Assembly: GCF_031755915.1 (NCBI RefSeq)
Contig: NC_083380.1
Location: 14,837,001-14,901,000 of the forward strand
Source of the DNA: Ziziphus jujuba
Taxonomy: Eukaryota > Streptophyta > Magnoliopsida > Rosales > Rhamnaceae
Reading direction: 5' to 3'
Length of the DNA: 64,000 nt
Part shown: positions 21,923-34,085 of the stretch, one piece after another
How positions within the stretch are numbered: the stretch's first letter is position 1
Layout: every line of letters begins with the position of its first letter
Notes under the pieces: model-generated
What the model saw: only the letters and a program-made list of their open reading frames with translations
The model's database searches: none
What the model was told of the DNA's origin: nothing
Translations under genes and position numbers: made by a program

Positions 21923-22511
21923 CCAATATCATAACTAATTTACATCCATGCTTAGATACAGTTGTTATACATGCATATATACGTACATATATGAGTCTTG
22001 TTCTCCCAATATTTGCATAGGAAGAATACCAGTTGAGCAAGTGACGAGTAACGACCCTTAACATTTATCATGTTATTATATCTTTCATTTTAAATTGGAA
22101 GAGTTATCAGAAGATCAAATATATATATATATATATATTGGGAGCGTTCTCAGAAGATCAAAAGTATATATATATATATATATAAATTAGTTGAAGTATG
22201 TAACTTCTCATCAGCAAACTTAGCCCATAAATGAGCTATGGCTCTTTCAGATGGATCATGAGGGAGAAAAGGTTTTTCTTTCCAGACCTCATCGATGTAC
22301 TCGAGGATGACAAGGGACTCGGCAAATGGTTTGCCATCTTGCACAAAAACTGGGACTTTCCTACGGACAGGGTTACACTGGGAAGCAAGGGGCTCTTGTT
22401 TCTTAGATCTTCTTTTATAAGTTCGTATTCCACACCCTTGAGCTTCAATGCTCACTGAATTCTGCAGCCGAAACGACTTTGGGTTGTGCCGAGAAGCTTT
22501 ATTTGTCCCAT

Positions 22512-25500
22512 TTTCTTGTCTAAGACTTGAAGCAAACTTCGTGGCTTATTTTGTTTACTTATATAGGCCCACATTAAAGACTAAAAAGCATAATCCTGCT
22601 CATGGAATACAAATTTCTTATTTAGTGAGACTGGTCAACTATATTTAAGACTCTTTGATTAAATAATGCTCTCACAAATTGCCTTGGGGGTCGGGCTTTC
22701 TTAAATAAAATAAATAAATAAATAAATTACAATTTCATTTTCTCCCACAATTTCCAAACAAAAGTCTGCCACCCAATCTATTGTTTAATCTCTTTGACGT
22801 CATTGGTAGCATGATATAACATTATTTATTAACTTTTTATAAATACCAAGATGTGACAATATTTATTGATTCACATTGTATTCACCTGTATGAAGGCACT
22901 GTAATTTTTTGTTTACTAAAAACGAAATGATGATCTAAATCTGAATCATATTTGTATTTCAGTATATGTACACGTATAATTTCGCCTAACCTCTTAACAA
23001 AATCTACCCCCACGACCTTCCTTTCCTAATTATTTAAACAACAATGTATATTATGTTTGTTTTGCCACTTATATTTCCAAGTGATGCAAATCTTTGAGGG
23101 GTAAACTGCCTGAACGTTTTTTTATCTAAAATGAATAGGAGCTTTGGAATCGTTTGAGTGTCAATAAAAAATAAAATAATGATGATTTAGGGTTTGTTTG
23201 ACTATGTTTTTTATTTTCTAGTTTCAAAACATTGTTTTCAAAATAGCAAATAGAAAATTATCTTTATTTATTTATGAGAACAAAAGATGGTTGGCAAGTG
23301 GTGTTTAAAAATAATTTTTAAAAGCAAAAAACATAAAACATGTTTGGGTAAACAGTTTGCAAAAATTATTTTCAAATAGTTTCAAAAAATTTTTAAACAA
23401 TTTTTTTTCTACTTCGTTTATTTGAACTCTATCAATATTAATAGTTTTTTGCATATTACATATACATACATGGAACTTGTTTTTTTTTTTTTCTTTTTTT
23501 TTTCATGCTTTCATTTTTTTTTTTTCAAAATTTTGATTCATTATTGTTAATTCATTCACATTATAATATATATATATACATATATCATTTTTTTAATTAT
23601 ATGTATTTAATTTTTCATTGATTTATAGTTGCTCTTTTAGAGTTATGTCTTTCCACTCCTTGTGTGATTAGCAATTATTCAACATTATCAGTCAATTATC
23701 TTTTCATGAATTGATTTGTAGACCTAATTGATATTATATAATATATATATATAATTAATTCTTTGATATGAAGTTTCAAGCAAATAGATTTATATATATA
23801 CATAAATAAAATAACTATTGAAACTTGGGATTTTGTATTAATTGAAGAATTAAATCCTACAAGTCTAAAATAATATTTTCTATAAACATCCACAAAATCT
23901 CATATTAGCATAATAATAAAATTATTAATTTTTATATATTACTAGCATAGTCAAGCCACATTTAATGACCTTTTTAAAATTGTTACAAAGAAAAAGGTAA
24001 AAACAAAAATAAACAATAAAAAATAAATAAATACAATGGGAGACAAGGAAAAAATTTTAAAAAATGGAGATAAGGGGGGAAAAAAGAATATCTTATAGAA
24101 AAAAGAAAACAATGAAAAAGAAAAAATAAAAATTGGAAAATTAGAAAAAAAAAATCTGATAGAAAATGGAAAATAAGAAAACAGAAAAAAATAATGGAAA
24201 ACTATAGATAAGAAAAGAAAAAAAAAATATATATATATATATATATATTTGATAAAGGAAAAATGGAAAATTAGGAAAAAGAACAAAATAAAAAGAGAGA
24301 GAGAATATTTGATAAGGAAAAAATAGAAAATAAGAAAAAAGAACAAAATAGCAAAAAAAACATAACTTATGTAAGAAATCTTTGCAAAAACTGATAAAAG
24401 AAGTAAGATAGAAAAAATAAAAAATAACAACATAAAATAATAAACTTGTCGGAATATAAAGAGGGAAAGGAAGATAAAAAATAATAATAAAAAAATAATT
24501 GATATAAAGGATAACTCAGAAAAGAAAATAAAAAATAATAATAAAAAAATACTTGATATAAGTGATAACTCACAAAGGATTAAAAAAAAAAAAAAGGAGG
24601 AATAGTAGTTTTTAAGTTGTCCTATTTGAATTTTTTTTTAAAAAAAAAGATAAAATAAGAGGATGAGAAAATTTAATTGGACGTATTCATCAAAATATAA
24701 TTTTTTATCTTTCTCTCTCTACAACTTTTTAGATGTATTTATTAAAATATAATTTTCTATTTTTCTCTTTCTACAACTTTTTCTTTCTAAAATATTTTAA
24801 TGAATTAGAATAACTTTTTCTCTCTATAACTTTTTTTCTATAAAATAATGTTAACTAAAAAAAAATATGAAGAAAACAAATTAAAATAATATGTATTTTA
24901 TTATCTTCAAAATAAATTAAAAACATCATTTTTATTGTTTTCTAAATACGGTTTTTTTTATTTGTTTTATAAAAATTATTTTTGAAAATTGCTAGCGAAA
25001 AGATCCATTTTTATTTTGGAAATAATTTTTTATTAGATAGACATGAAACGGATATATATTTGAAAGAGTGAAGGAAGGAGATGAGCTTAAGATCTAGTCT
25101 GTTTTGGTTTTAGATTTTTGAAGAGCGAGTAGAAAGAGGTCAAAGCGAGAGAGAAAGACTTACAAAAAAAGAAAAAAAAAAAAAGAAAAAAAGGCAAAGG
25201 ACTGAAAAGATAATATGGAAAGAAAATATAGGATACCGTTCTTTCATTTGAAGAACAAAATTTTCATATCTGTTTAAACCAAAAAATAATAATAATAATA
25301 ATTCATTTCTACGCCATAAATTTTTGTTAAGTGGCACAAAAGAAATGGTATAACATGTGGATAATAATTAAGCTATATCTGGATATCCAGATAAGAACGC
25401 CATTCCATTGCCCATAAAACATATAGAGAGATGGACTAGAATTCTAGGTAGCTACTTTTTTTGGTTGAATCAAATAAACAAAACAGATCAAACGGCTAGC

Positions 25501-25513
25501 TGGAGAAGAAAAT
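22512..25513. other. AT-rich intergenic region with low-complexity tracts
   Basis: No gene was found. The part next to 22511 would be the promoter of the dead GST. From 23951 to 24600 the plus strand is almost only A and G/T, with degenerate tandem units such as GGAAAATTAGGAAAAAGAAC and an (AT)n run at 24228-24248. A repeated block with AATAATTGATATAA and AATACTTGATATAA occurs near 24490 and 24545. T-runs and (TA)n tracts occur at 23480-23590. Confidence 0.55.
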
Positions 25514-26646
25514 ATGCCAGAAATGGTAGCCCATCCAATGAATGGTGGATCTGGCATCTATAGCTACAGCAGAAACTCCACCATTCAGGTCGAGTAATAT
25601 CTCTTCTGTTTCATTTTTCTATTATGCTGAATTATACCAATAATTTGCAGCTCAATTATCTTTTATGCAATTAACTAATTACTTGTATTGTTGTTGTTCC
25701 GTTTTGTAGAGAGAAGCCATAGAGATTGCTAAACAATTGATCAACAAGGCAATTGCTGAAAAGCTTGAAATCAGTAACTCTTCATACTCTAAGCACCTCG
25801 TTATTCCAGCTTGCTCCAATGGAACTCCCCATTTGAAGTTTTCAATGAGGCACTTGAGCTTCTTGGATGTTGTCTCATAGACATGGCCAAAAGGGTAAAA
25901 AGAAACCTAATACCTTAAAATATATATACATATATATAGCTAATTTAGTTATCAATATAAATTAACTAGTTAATTACATAACTTTGATAAATTACTAGCT
26001 AATTTTAGCCTGTTACAACGTATAAATTAAGACAAATTTTATTTGCAACCATTTAGTGACCATCACTAGCTACTAGGACATACGCTAATCTAGCATTTAT
26101 TAATTTGTTGCATTAATTTGGATGCAGTCAATTGATAATTAACATATTAGCCTTGATTCCAACTATGATAGTCAACTGATAACAAATAGTAATATTTTAA
26201 AGTTTAAATAAGCAAAATAAATAAATAAACATATTTATTTTGTTAATTAATCATGGAATAGTATTCTAAAGTTTGTTTAATTATTATCCAGCTTGTTGTG
26301 TTGTTAACGTCCACAGGGCTTGATAAGTGAAGAAAAAGTTGACTCATTTAACATATTAACATACAGCAGTACTAATTTCCATCAAGTGGAAGCAATTGTG
26401 GAGCGAAATGGATGTTTCGCGGTAGAAATAGTGGAGAATCTACCCCGTAAGAAGCCACCATCTAGAGTTTTGTCAGCCGTACTTAGAGCTGATTTGGAGA
26501 TATTAATAAAGCAACATTTTGGTGATGACATTCTAGATTAGCTTTTTGATTTATTTTGCCAGAAATGTGAAGAAAGGTTTTCTATCTTTCAACCACAGAA
26601 AGCAATCACTCTAATTATTTTACTCAGACGCATAGCAATTGATTAG
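25514..26646 (+). pseudogene. SABATH methyltransferase copy C, exon 2 largely deleted
   Basis: Exon 1 (25514-25588) encodes 25 residues with NGGSGIYSYSRNSTIQ, like the intact gene, and has a GT donor. Exon 2 (25710-25894) is only 185 nt instead of 657. It goes from AKQLINKAIAEKLEIS directly to IPACSNGTPH, so the whole SAM-binding loop and substrate pocket are gone. A missing base then shifts frame to an early stop. Exon 3 (26317-26646) keeps GLISEEKVDSFN and ERNGCFAVEI but has an in-frame TAG at the position of Glu in ILDELFDLF. Splice sites remain recognisable. It cannot make an active enzyme. Confidence 0.93.
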
Positions 26647-28597
26647 AAAATATCTCCTTAATAGGCTTTTATTATTTAATCATGTCACTTTCTTTTTCTT
26701 TTCTTTTACTTTTTTCTTTATTTATTTATTAATATCGTTTTTTTTTTTAATTTTTTTTGGGGCTTTGAAGTTAATTATGTCCATTTGTTATCAATCATGA
26801 TCATGTAAGTTAATAATATGTACTTTTTTTTCATTTTCACTATCAAAAAGAGAAAAAAAAATGGAATGTTTTATTTGGTATATTACAAGTGTTTTGAGAT
26901 AGCTCTTAGTCTTTCCCACAAAAAAGAAAAAAACAAAAGAACCAAAAAAAAACAAAAAAAAAAAACAAAAGAACAAAAAACACCAGCAACTTTCATAACC
27001 ATTACAAAAGAGTTAAAAAAAATTGTGGATTTTAATTTATTATACATCTTCAAATGCTCATTTCAACCCCAACAAACACCACCCCCTCCTCTCTCAAAAC
27101 TTAGGCAACTGTATCTGTGGAGACAGTTTAATGACAATATTCACTTTTTATGTGTATATATATATATATATACAGTTCCGTCTATGGTGCGGACGGTCCT
27201 TATGTGGACCATAGTATTGGTGACGGTTTTTCATAGTATTGGTGATAATTTTCTAAGAAACCATCGTTAATACTATGAAAAACCGTCACTAATACTGCGG
27301 TCCTCATGCGAACCGTTCTCACCATAAAATTTCCGTATATATATATATATATATAAAAGATCCTATTCAACTCATTCAATAATAATAAAAAATAAGAAAA
27401 ATTAGGCAATTATCCCATTGATGAAGAATGCTCTGCGCTGTGCTGGCCGTGGATTTATGATCCAAATTAGGCCCCAGAAAGTTGGTGTAGATTTGGAGCT
27501 GAGATTTCTGGGGCGCCACAAAATCTGGGCAACAAATCAAACTGGACTAGAAATAAAACCCAAAGTCTTCATGGTGCCCAAACATTTTTTGACCTTTGCA
27601 GTTGTGTCACTAAACTTCTCTTTTTTTTTTCTTTTTTTCTTTTTCGGTTTGGTTTGTTCCTTCTGCGTCATGCCCATATACTTCAAACAATATAACCATG
27701 CTTACGTTTTTCTTTATTTATTTTTAGTTTTTTGGCAATAATACAACTACGGTCTCTAACTCTTACTTTTAGCCGTTCAGATATATCTTTTATGCTTCAA
27801 TAATAGTAGGGCACTTTACCAACTCTATTTACCATTATATGTAATTATTTTATTTATTTGTATAAAGTATTAGTTATTATTTTAAAAGTTTATCTTGCAT
27901 ATTTATTTTATATTAAATTCTCAACTAATAAAATAATGTCACATATGTTAATGTCTACATAGCCAGATAAGTGGTAACCATTGTATTTGTAGTATTACCT
28001 AATACATGCACACTATATACATTGGATTCAGCCACCAATTTAGAGCTACAAAAGTAAAAATACTGGTCTGTTATTGAATTATATATACACCCATTTAGAC
28101 AAAAAAAATTTGTTTGTGGCTGTTAGTTCATGAGGTGTCAAAACTATCCACAAAATATGATTTTGTCACTCTATTTTTCTCTGCCCTGATTATCACTATA
28201 TTTTGTTATTGAAGGCGCTAAATTTTTTTGGAAGAATCAAAGACGAAAAATATAAGGTCCGTCACTTAGCTAAAATGATTAATTTAAATAAAAAGAAAAA
28301 GATATATCCCAAAATTACTTTGTTTATGTAGTGCCTCAAATTCAACAAAAATATTTTTTTGGATAATACCTTTAGCGACAAGCATTTAGGGGCAAAATAA
28401 TATTATCGATGAATCTCAAATTTCTTGTTGTGTGTAAAGAGTTGGAGTAGATATATATTTAGTCAAATATATATGTATTTATTATTCTCATCATTATTAT
28501 CAAAATGTTGGTACATGATTTTGATCAAATATATGCCTTCAAACCTTTTAAATTAAAAATTGAACTTGAAGGTTGTAATTTAGCGTCTACAAAGTTC
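26647..28597. other. Intergenic region between SABATH copy C and copia element 2
   Basis: Apart from the foldback element at 27172-27336, this region holds A-rich low-complexity sequence (26925-26990) and (TA)n tracts. A stretch of mixed composition at 27418-27740 is open in one frame, but its translation becomes Phe-rich and resembles no family I know. No RNA gene seen. Confidence 0.45.
27172..27336. mobile_element. MITE-like foldback element
   Basis: The left half (from ACAGTTCCGTC) and the reverse complement of the right half (from ACGGAAATTTT) align along arms of about 80 bp. They share stretches such as GTGACGGTTTTTCATAGTAT. The element is about 165 bp, non-coding, and sits inside (TA)n sequence, consistent with a TA target. 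This is typical of a small non-autonomous DNA transposon; the superfamily is uncertain. Confidence 0.65.
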
Positions 28598-28602
28598 AAC
28601 AG

Positions 28603-29254
28603 TGTGAGGAATTAATCCTCAAGAGCTGAGGAAATAGAGCTCAGCTGTGCTTCAGTGATTGAACTAATGCTCTCAGATAAAGAAAGAAGAGGATGGAATG
28701 GCAGCGTTTCTTTGATGGGTTTAAGTATTTCAAAAGGGAACGACAACCTTTTGAAGTTTGTTTTAATTAACTGAAACACGTGCAATGCAGGTGCAGTGGT
28801 TAGGTTGGTTATAACAGGGAGTTAAAAGGCTGTTTAATACACACCAGATTTTAACTACTTCTTCTTCTTCTTCGTAGAGAGTAGAAAATTCAGAATTGTA
28901 GAACCTTCTTTTTGAGTTGTTTTTCTGGGTTTTTGAGAGAGAGATCTGTTCTTTCTTTGTTGTTTCAATTCCTGAAAGAGTTCTGTAAGGGTAATTGAAG
29001 TTTCTTTGTGAAACTTTGTGAATAATCTGAGAGAGGGTGTAAAAGGGGCTAACGGGTTGGTCTTTCTTGGGTGTTCTCTATGTGAATCACCATTGTAGAA
29101 CCTGCAAGCTTGTAATCTCCTCAACAGATAATAAAATAGCAGAAGCTCAGAGAACCTGAGCACGAGGATGTAGGCATTCTTTGACTGAACCTCGTTAAAT
29201 CGTGTTGTGTGTTCTTTGCTACTTTTTGTTCTTAGTTCTTTGAATTCCACAACA
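28603..29254 (+). repeat. 5' LTR of copia element 2
   Basis: 652 bp, TG...CA. Two bases after its end the PBS TGGTATCAGAGCTTG (29257-29271) matches the initiator tRNA-Met primer site. Confidence 0.95.
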
Positions 29255-29343
29255 AGTGGTATCAGAGCTTGTCTTCTTGAATCTTCTGAGTGTGTTTAGA
29301 AAGATTCTACTCTCAGAATCTTGGGTTTCTTGAAGATTTAACA

Positions 29344-30750
29344 ATGGCTTCGAAAATAGAGGTGGAGATCTTTAATGCCAAAGGGGATTTTCTGTTATGG
29401 AGGAAGAAGATGAGGGCAGTACTCGTATAGATGAAAGTTGCTAGAGCCATTGATGGGTCATTCTCTACCAATCTTCCAGAGGACAAGAGATTGGAGATGG
29501 ACGAGATTGCTTTGAGTACAATCATCCTGCATCTCTCGGACAGTGTTCTCAGGAACGTAGACGAGGTAACAACTACCTCTCAGATGTGGAATAAACTAGA
29601 ACATCTTTATTTGGTAAGGTCTCTTCCAGATCGAATTTTGTTACTAAAATAATTCTTTGACTTTAAAATGGATACTTCTAAGGATTTAGACTCTAATCTT
29701 GACATGTTTAATCGAATAATTTTGGATCTGGCTAATTGCAAAGTTACGTTCAGTGATGAACATAATGCTGTAATTTTGTTAAATTCTCTACCCGGGGCTT
29801 TTAGAGATGTCAAGAATGCCATCAAGTATGGTCGTGATTCTCTGTCTTTGGATATAGTGGTCAGTTGTTTAAAGTCCAGGGACATAGAATTAAAGTCTAA
29901 GTCAAAGAGTGAAGGGCTTAGTGCTCGGGGTAGAAGTGCCACTAGGAATTCTGGAAATATTGACTTTAAGGGGAAGAGCAAAGACCACTCTAGATTTAAG
30001 TCTAAAACAAGGGGTAGAAAATGTTACTATTGTAAGAAAGAAGGCCATATTATGAAGTTTTATTATAAGAAAAAGAGAGATGATAAAAGCAAGAACCATG
30101 AAAATGGTGATCTTGCTGTTGTTTCTTCTAATGAAGATTCTGGGGAGGTACTTGTTGCTGATAGTGAGCAAAACAAGTTAGAATGGGTTCTAGACTCAGG
30201 ATGCTCATTTCATATGTGTCTCGTTCTTGATGTCTTTCAGTCCTATAAAGAGTATGAGGGAGGACAGGTCCTTTTAGGGAATGACCATTCATGCAAGGTA
30301 GTTGGTATTGGTAATGTATTGTTTAAAATGTATGATGGCACCACCAGAACTCTTAATTCAGTAAGATATGTTCCTGGTTTAAGGAGAAATTTAATCTCTC
30401 TTGGTATGCTTGATGATGCCGATTATATTTCTAAAACTGAAAATGGAAAAATGAGAATATCAAAGGGCTCATTTGTTGCTTTTAAGGGTATTAAGAAAAA
30501 TGGCTTATATGTCTTGTCTGGTGAAGCTGTTTTTAATTCTTGTAATACTTCTGTTCATACTCCGGTTGATAATACTATATTATGGTATAATAGATTAGGA
30601 CATATTAGTGAAAAAGGCTTGTATTATTTGAATAAACAAAATGTGTTTGGTAAAGATCAGATAAGCAAACTAGACTTTTGTGAAAACTGCATCTTAGGTA
30701 AGCAACATAGACTTAGTTTCAATTTAAGTACAAAATTTAAGTACAAATAG
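29344..30750 (+). pseudogene. Copia element 2 gag, protease and pre-integrase region
   Basis: Gag starts at the ATG at 29344 (MASKIEVEIFNAKGDFLLW), the usual copia gag opening. TAG at 29428-29430 and TAA near 29650 interrupt it. The zinc knuckle reads CYYCKKEGHIMKFY: the last Cys of the CX2CX4HX4C motif is replaced by Tyr, which should abolish zinc binding. The protease active site WVLDSGCSFH (near 30190) is intact. The pre-integrase segment LWYNRLGHISEKGL and CENCILGKQ follow. The frame ends in a TAG after a frameshift at about 30740. Confidence 0.92.
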
Positions 30751-31700
30751 AGCTAAGTCTATGCTTGATTATATTCATGCTGATCTATGGGGCCCTCCTA
30801 AAGTTTCTACTCAAAGTGGAAACAGATACTTTATGTCCATAATTGATGATTGTTCTAGGAAGGTCTGGGTAATCTTTTTAAAGACAAAAGATGAGGCCTT
30901 TAGTAGATTTTAGGAGTGTAAGTTGTTGGTTGAAAAACAGGTCAACAGGTTTGTGAAGGCCTTAAGGACTGATAATGGACTTGAGTTTTGTAATAGGGAG
31001 TTTGATAATTTTTGTAAAACTCAAGGCATTTTGAGATGTAGAACAGTAAGACATACTCCTCAGCAAAATAGTATTGTTGAAAGGATGAATAGAACTTTGT
31101 TAGACAAGGTAAGGTGTATGTTAGTCTCCTCATGTCTACCAAAAGCTGTTTTGGGGTGAAGCAATTATGACTGCTATGCACCTTGTCAATCTATCTCCTT
31201 CTACAATACTCAATTTTCAATCACTAGGGTTTGTTTGGTCAGGGAAAATGCCAAACTATGACCACTTGAGAGTTTTTGGCTGTGCAGCATATGCACACCA
31301 ATCAAAGGGCAAACTTGAACCTAGAGCTTTGAAATGTGTTTTCATAGGGTATCCTCAAGGAGTTAAGGGTTATACACTCTGGGATAGAGAAAGTAAAGGG
31401 TTTAGAGTCATTGTTAGTAGGGATGTAATTTTTAATGAAAATATCATGCCTTGCAAGATCACTAACAGTGTAGGTATTGATGATAAGCAACAAGCTGAGA
31501 TTAGACAGGGAAAGCTACTTGTACTTGAAGATAATATACTAGATCACCAGGAAAGAGGTTCCTCAAAGGATAATGAATCAGATGTTCATCAAGATGAAAC
31601 TCCACTGCAGACAGAATCAGATTCGAATAATGAAAAGGAAGTGCAACAGGCTTCTTCACCATCCAAAACAATTGCTTCACCTGGATATTTGTTGACTTGA
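30751..31700 (+). pseudogene. Copia element 2 integrase
   Basis: Three frames together cover the core. HADLWGPPKV holds the first catalytic Asp, LRTDNGLEFCNREF the second, and QQNSIVERMNRTLLD the Glu. All three catalytic residues are present, but a TAG at about 30911 and a frameshift near 31150 separate them. The C-terminal part has HLRVFGCAAYAHQ and KCVFIGYPQGVKGY, characteristic of copia integrases. Confidence 0.9.
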
Positions 31701-31718
31701 GATAAGACGAAGAGAAAA

Positions 31719-33354
31719 ATGATACCAAACAGAAAATATAGCTATGCTGACTTCCTTGCATATGCTTTGGTTGGTTTTCAAGATTTTTCAGACAATGAAC
31801 CTAGGAATTATAAGGAAGCTATGGGGTCTACAGCAGCAAGGAAGTGGAAACAGGCCATGGATGAAGAAATGAAGTCTCTGTTGGGATCTAGTTTTAGCTC
31901 CTTCAAAACAAAGGATTGTGGATTGCAAATGGATCTACAAAGTCAAGGAAGGATTAACTAAGTCTAATCCAGTGAGGTTTAAGGCAAGGTTGGTAGCAAA
32001 GGGGTTCACACAGGTTGAAGATGTGGGCTATAATGAAATTTTCTCGCCTGTGGTTAAATACACCACCATTCGAATCATGCTCTCTCTGGTTACACATTTT
32101 GATTGGGAATTAGAGCAGTTAGATGAAAAAACTGCTTTTCCTCATGGAGACTTGGAAGAAACCATTTATATGAAGAAGCCATAGGGATATGAAGTTACTA
32201 GAAAGGGTGGAGAGCTTGTATGCTTGCTAAGGAAGTCTCTATATGGTTTAAAGCAATCCCCAAGGCAATGGTATAGGAGGTTTGATACTTTTGTGTTGAA
32301 GGCTGGCTTTGCAAGGAGTAATTTCAACAGTTGTTTGTATTTTAAGGATACAATGAGTGTAAATGTTGTATATCTACTTCTTTATGTAGATGATATGTTG
32401 CTGGCAGGACCAAATGCAAAGGTGATTAATTTTGTGAAGCAGCTACTCAGTTCTGAGTTTGATATGAAAGAACTTGGGCAGGCTAGGAGAATTTTGGGGA
32501 TGACAATTATTAGAGACATAAGGAATAGAAAGATGAAGCTTCAGCAAACTACTTACATTCAGAACATAATCTACAAATTTAACATGAGCGAAGCAACGCT
32601 TGCTAGTGTACCATTGGGTGGACATTATAAGTTTATATGCAGATCAATGTCCAGTTACTGAACAGGAAAAAGAAGATATGAGTGGTGTGCCATATTCTAG
32701 TGCTATAGGATTAGTTAAGTACTTAATGGTTAGTAGAAGGCCAAATCTGGCACATGCTGTAAGTGTTCTCAGCAGATTTATGTCTAATCCTGGAAGAAGT
32801 CACTGGGATGCTATGAAGTGGCTCATGAGATACTTGAAGTTCACTATGAATGAAGGGTTGTTATTTAAAGGCAGTTAGGATGGAGTTGAGTTGCTTGGCT
32901 ACATAGATGCCGACTATGCTGGAGATCGAGACAAGCGAAAATCAATTTCTACTTATGCATTTATTGTTTGTGGAAATTGTGTAAGCTGGAAGTCACATTT
33001 ACAAGCAGTGGTGGCTTTATCAACTACAAAGGCTGAGTATATGGCAGTAACTGAAGCTGCTAAAGAAGTTATTTGGATCAAGGGATTGCTATTAGAACTT
33101 GGTGTGCTTAACAAGGCTGTTGTGCTTTATTCAGACGGCCAAAGTGCTATACATCTCTACAAAAATCCTATGTTTCATGAGAGATTGAAACATATTCAAA
33201 TTAAATATCACTTTATTCGTGATATGGTGGAAAGGAAAGAATTTGTGTTGGAGAAAATACCAACTGAGCTCAATCCCATAAATATGGGAACAAAAGTCCT
33301 ACCTGTAAGCAAGTTTAAATCATGTAAAATCTTGCTCGGAGTTGGGGTAGGTTA
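31719..33354 (+). pseudogene. Copia element 2 reverse transcriptase and RNase H
   Basis: RT blocks in order: WKQAMDEEMKSL, CKWIYKVKEG, RFKARLVAKGFTQ, TAFPHGDLEE, LRKSLYGLKQSPRQWY and the catalytic LLLYVDDMLLAG (about 32380-32410). The RNase H region has LLGYIDADYAGDRDKRKS, LSTTKAEYMAVTEAAKE and ILLGVGVG at the end. TAG at 32182-32184 and 32876-32878 and frameshifts near 31915 and 32640 break it. Confidence 0.93.
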
Positions 33355-33434
33355 ATGTGGAACAAGGTGAAGTTTTCAAGGATAGTTCTTAAAGTTTCTG
33401 CTATATTTAAGCTCTTGAGGATTAGATGGAGAAA

Positions 33435-34085
33435 TGTGAGGAATTAATCCTCAAGAGCTGAGGAAATAGAGTTTAGCTGTGCTTCAGTGATTGAACTGGT
33501 GCTCTCAGATAAAGAAAGAAGAGGATGGAACGGCAGCGTTTCTTTGATGGGTTTAAGTACTTCAAAAGGGAACGACAACGTTTTGAAGTTTGTTTTAATT
33601 AACTAAAACATGTGCAATACAGGTGCAATGGTTAGGTTGGTTATAATAGGGAGTTAAAAGGCTGTTTAATACACACCAGATTTTAACTACTTCTTCTTCT
33701 TCTTCGTAAAGAGTAGAAAATTCAGAGTTGCAGAACCTTCTTTGTGAGTTGTTTTTCTGGGTTTGTGAGAGAGAGATCTATTCTTTCTTTTTTGTTTCAA
33801 TTCCTGAAAGAGTTCTGTAAGGGTAATTGAAGTTTCTTTGTGAAACTTTGTGAATAATCTGAGAGAGGGAGTAAAAGGGGCTAACGGGTTGGTCTTTCTT
33901 GGGTATTCTCTGTGTGAATCACCATTGTAGAACCTGCAAGCTTGTAATCTCCTCAACAGATAATAAAATAGCAGAAGCTCAGAGAACCTGAGCATGAGGA
34001 CATAGGCATTCTTTGGCCGAACCTCGTTAAATCGTGTTGTGTGTTCTTTGTTGTTTTTGTTCTTAGTTCTCTCAATTCCACAACA
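33435..34085 (+). repeat. 3' LTR of copia element 2
   Basis: 651 bp, matching the 5' LTR. The purine-rich ATGGAGAAA just before it is the probable polypurine tract. Confidence 0.93.

Larger units (their letters stand above)
15354..22511 (-). pseudogene. Tau-class glutathione S-transferase, disrupted; intron holds a copia element
   Basis: Tau GSTs conjugate glutathione to xenobiotics and lipid peroxides in the cytosol. Exon 1 (about 22511-22207) starts MGQIKLLGTTQS and contains LKLKGVEYELIKEDL, KVPVFVQDGKPFAESLVIL (the glutathione-site Glu-Ser is present) and HLWAKFADEK. Exon 2 (about 15719-15354) contains AAWKAEGEEKEK, FFGGEKIGYLDLVLGW and IPIIKECLPPRENL and ends in TGA. Exon 1 is broken: TGA replaces the Trp codon expected after CRIQ, and about one base is missing in NKSPLL-QCNPV. 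The Pro normally next to the catalytic Ser is Arg. The exon 1 donor is not clearly in phase with the exon 2 acceptor. The 6.2-kb copia element at 15766-21922 lies in the single intron, which without it would be about 325 bp, a normal size. The coding lesions alone make it a pseudogene. Confidence 0.9.
28603..34085 (+). mobile_element. Ty1/copia LTR retrotransposon 2, defective
   Basis: LTRs lie at 28603-29254 (652 bp) and 33435-34085 (651 bp). They start TGTGAGGAATTAATCC, end CCACAACA and are about 95% identical by hand count. Flanks AACAG (28598-28602) and AACAA (34086-34090) are a target duplication with one mismatch. Inside are a PBS, gag, protease, integrase, reverse transcriptase and RNase H in copia order on the plus strand. 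In-frame TAG/TAA codons and frameshifts interrupt every long domain, so it is not autonomous. It belongs to a different family from elements 1 and 3: LTR and protein sequences do not match. Confidence 0.95.

Noticed and set aside
23951..24433. 160-codon open frame on the minus strand with Phe/Leu/Ile-rich translation
   Set aside because: It is the complement of a low-complexity A-rich tract. The hydrophobic pattern follows from composition, and there is no start context, motif or homologue-like pattern.
27418..27741. 107-codon open frame downstream of SABATH copy C
   Set aside because: The second half is Phe-rich translation of a T-tract and the first half has no recognisable motif. Too weak to call.
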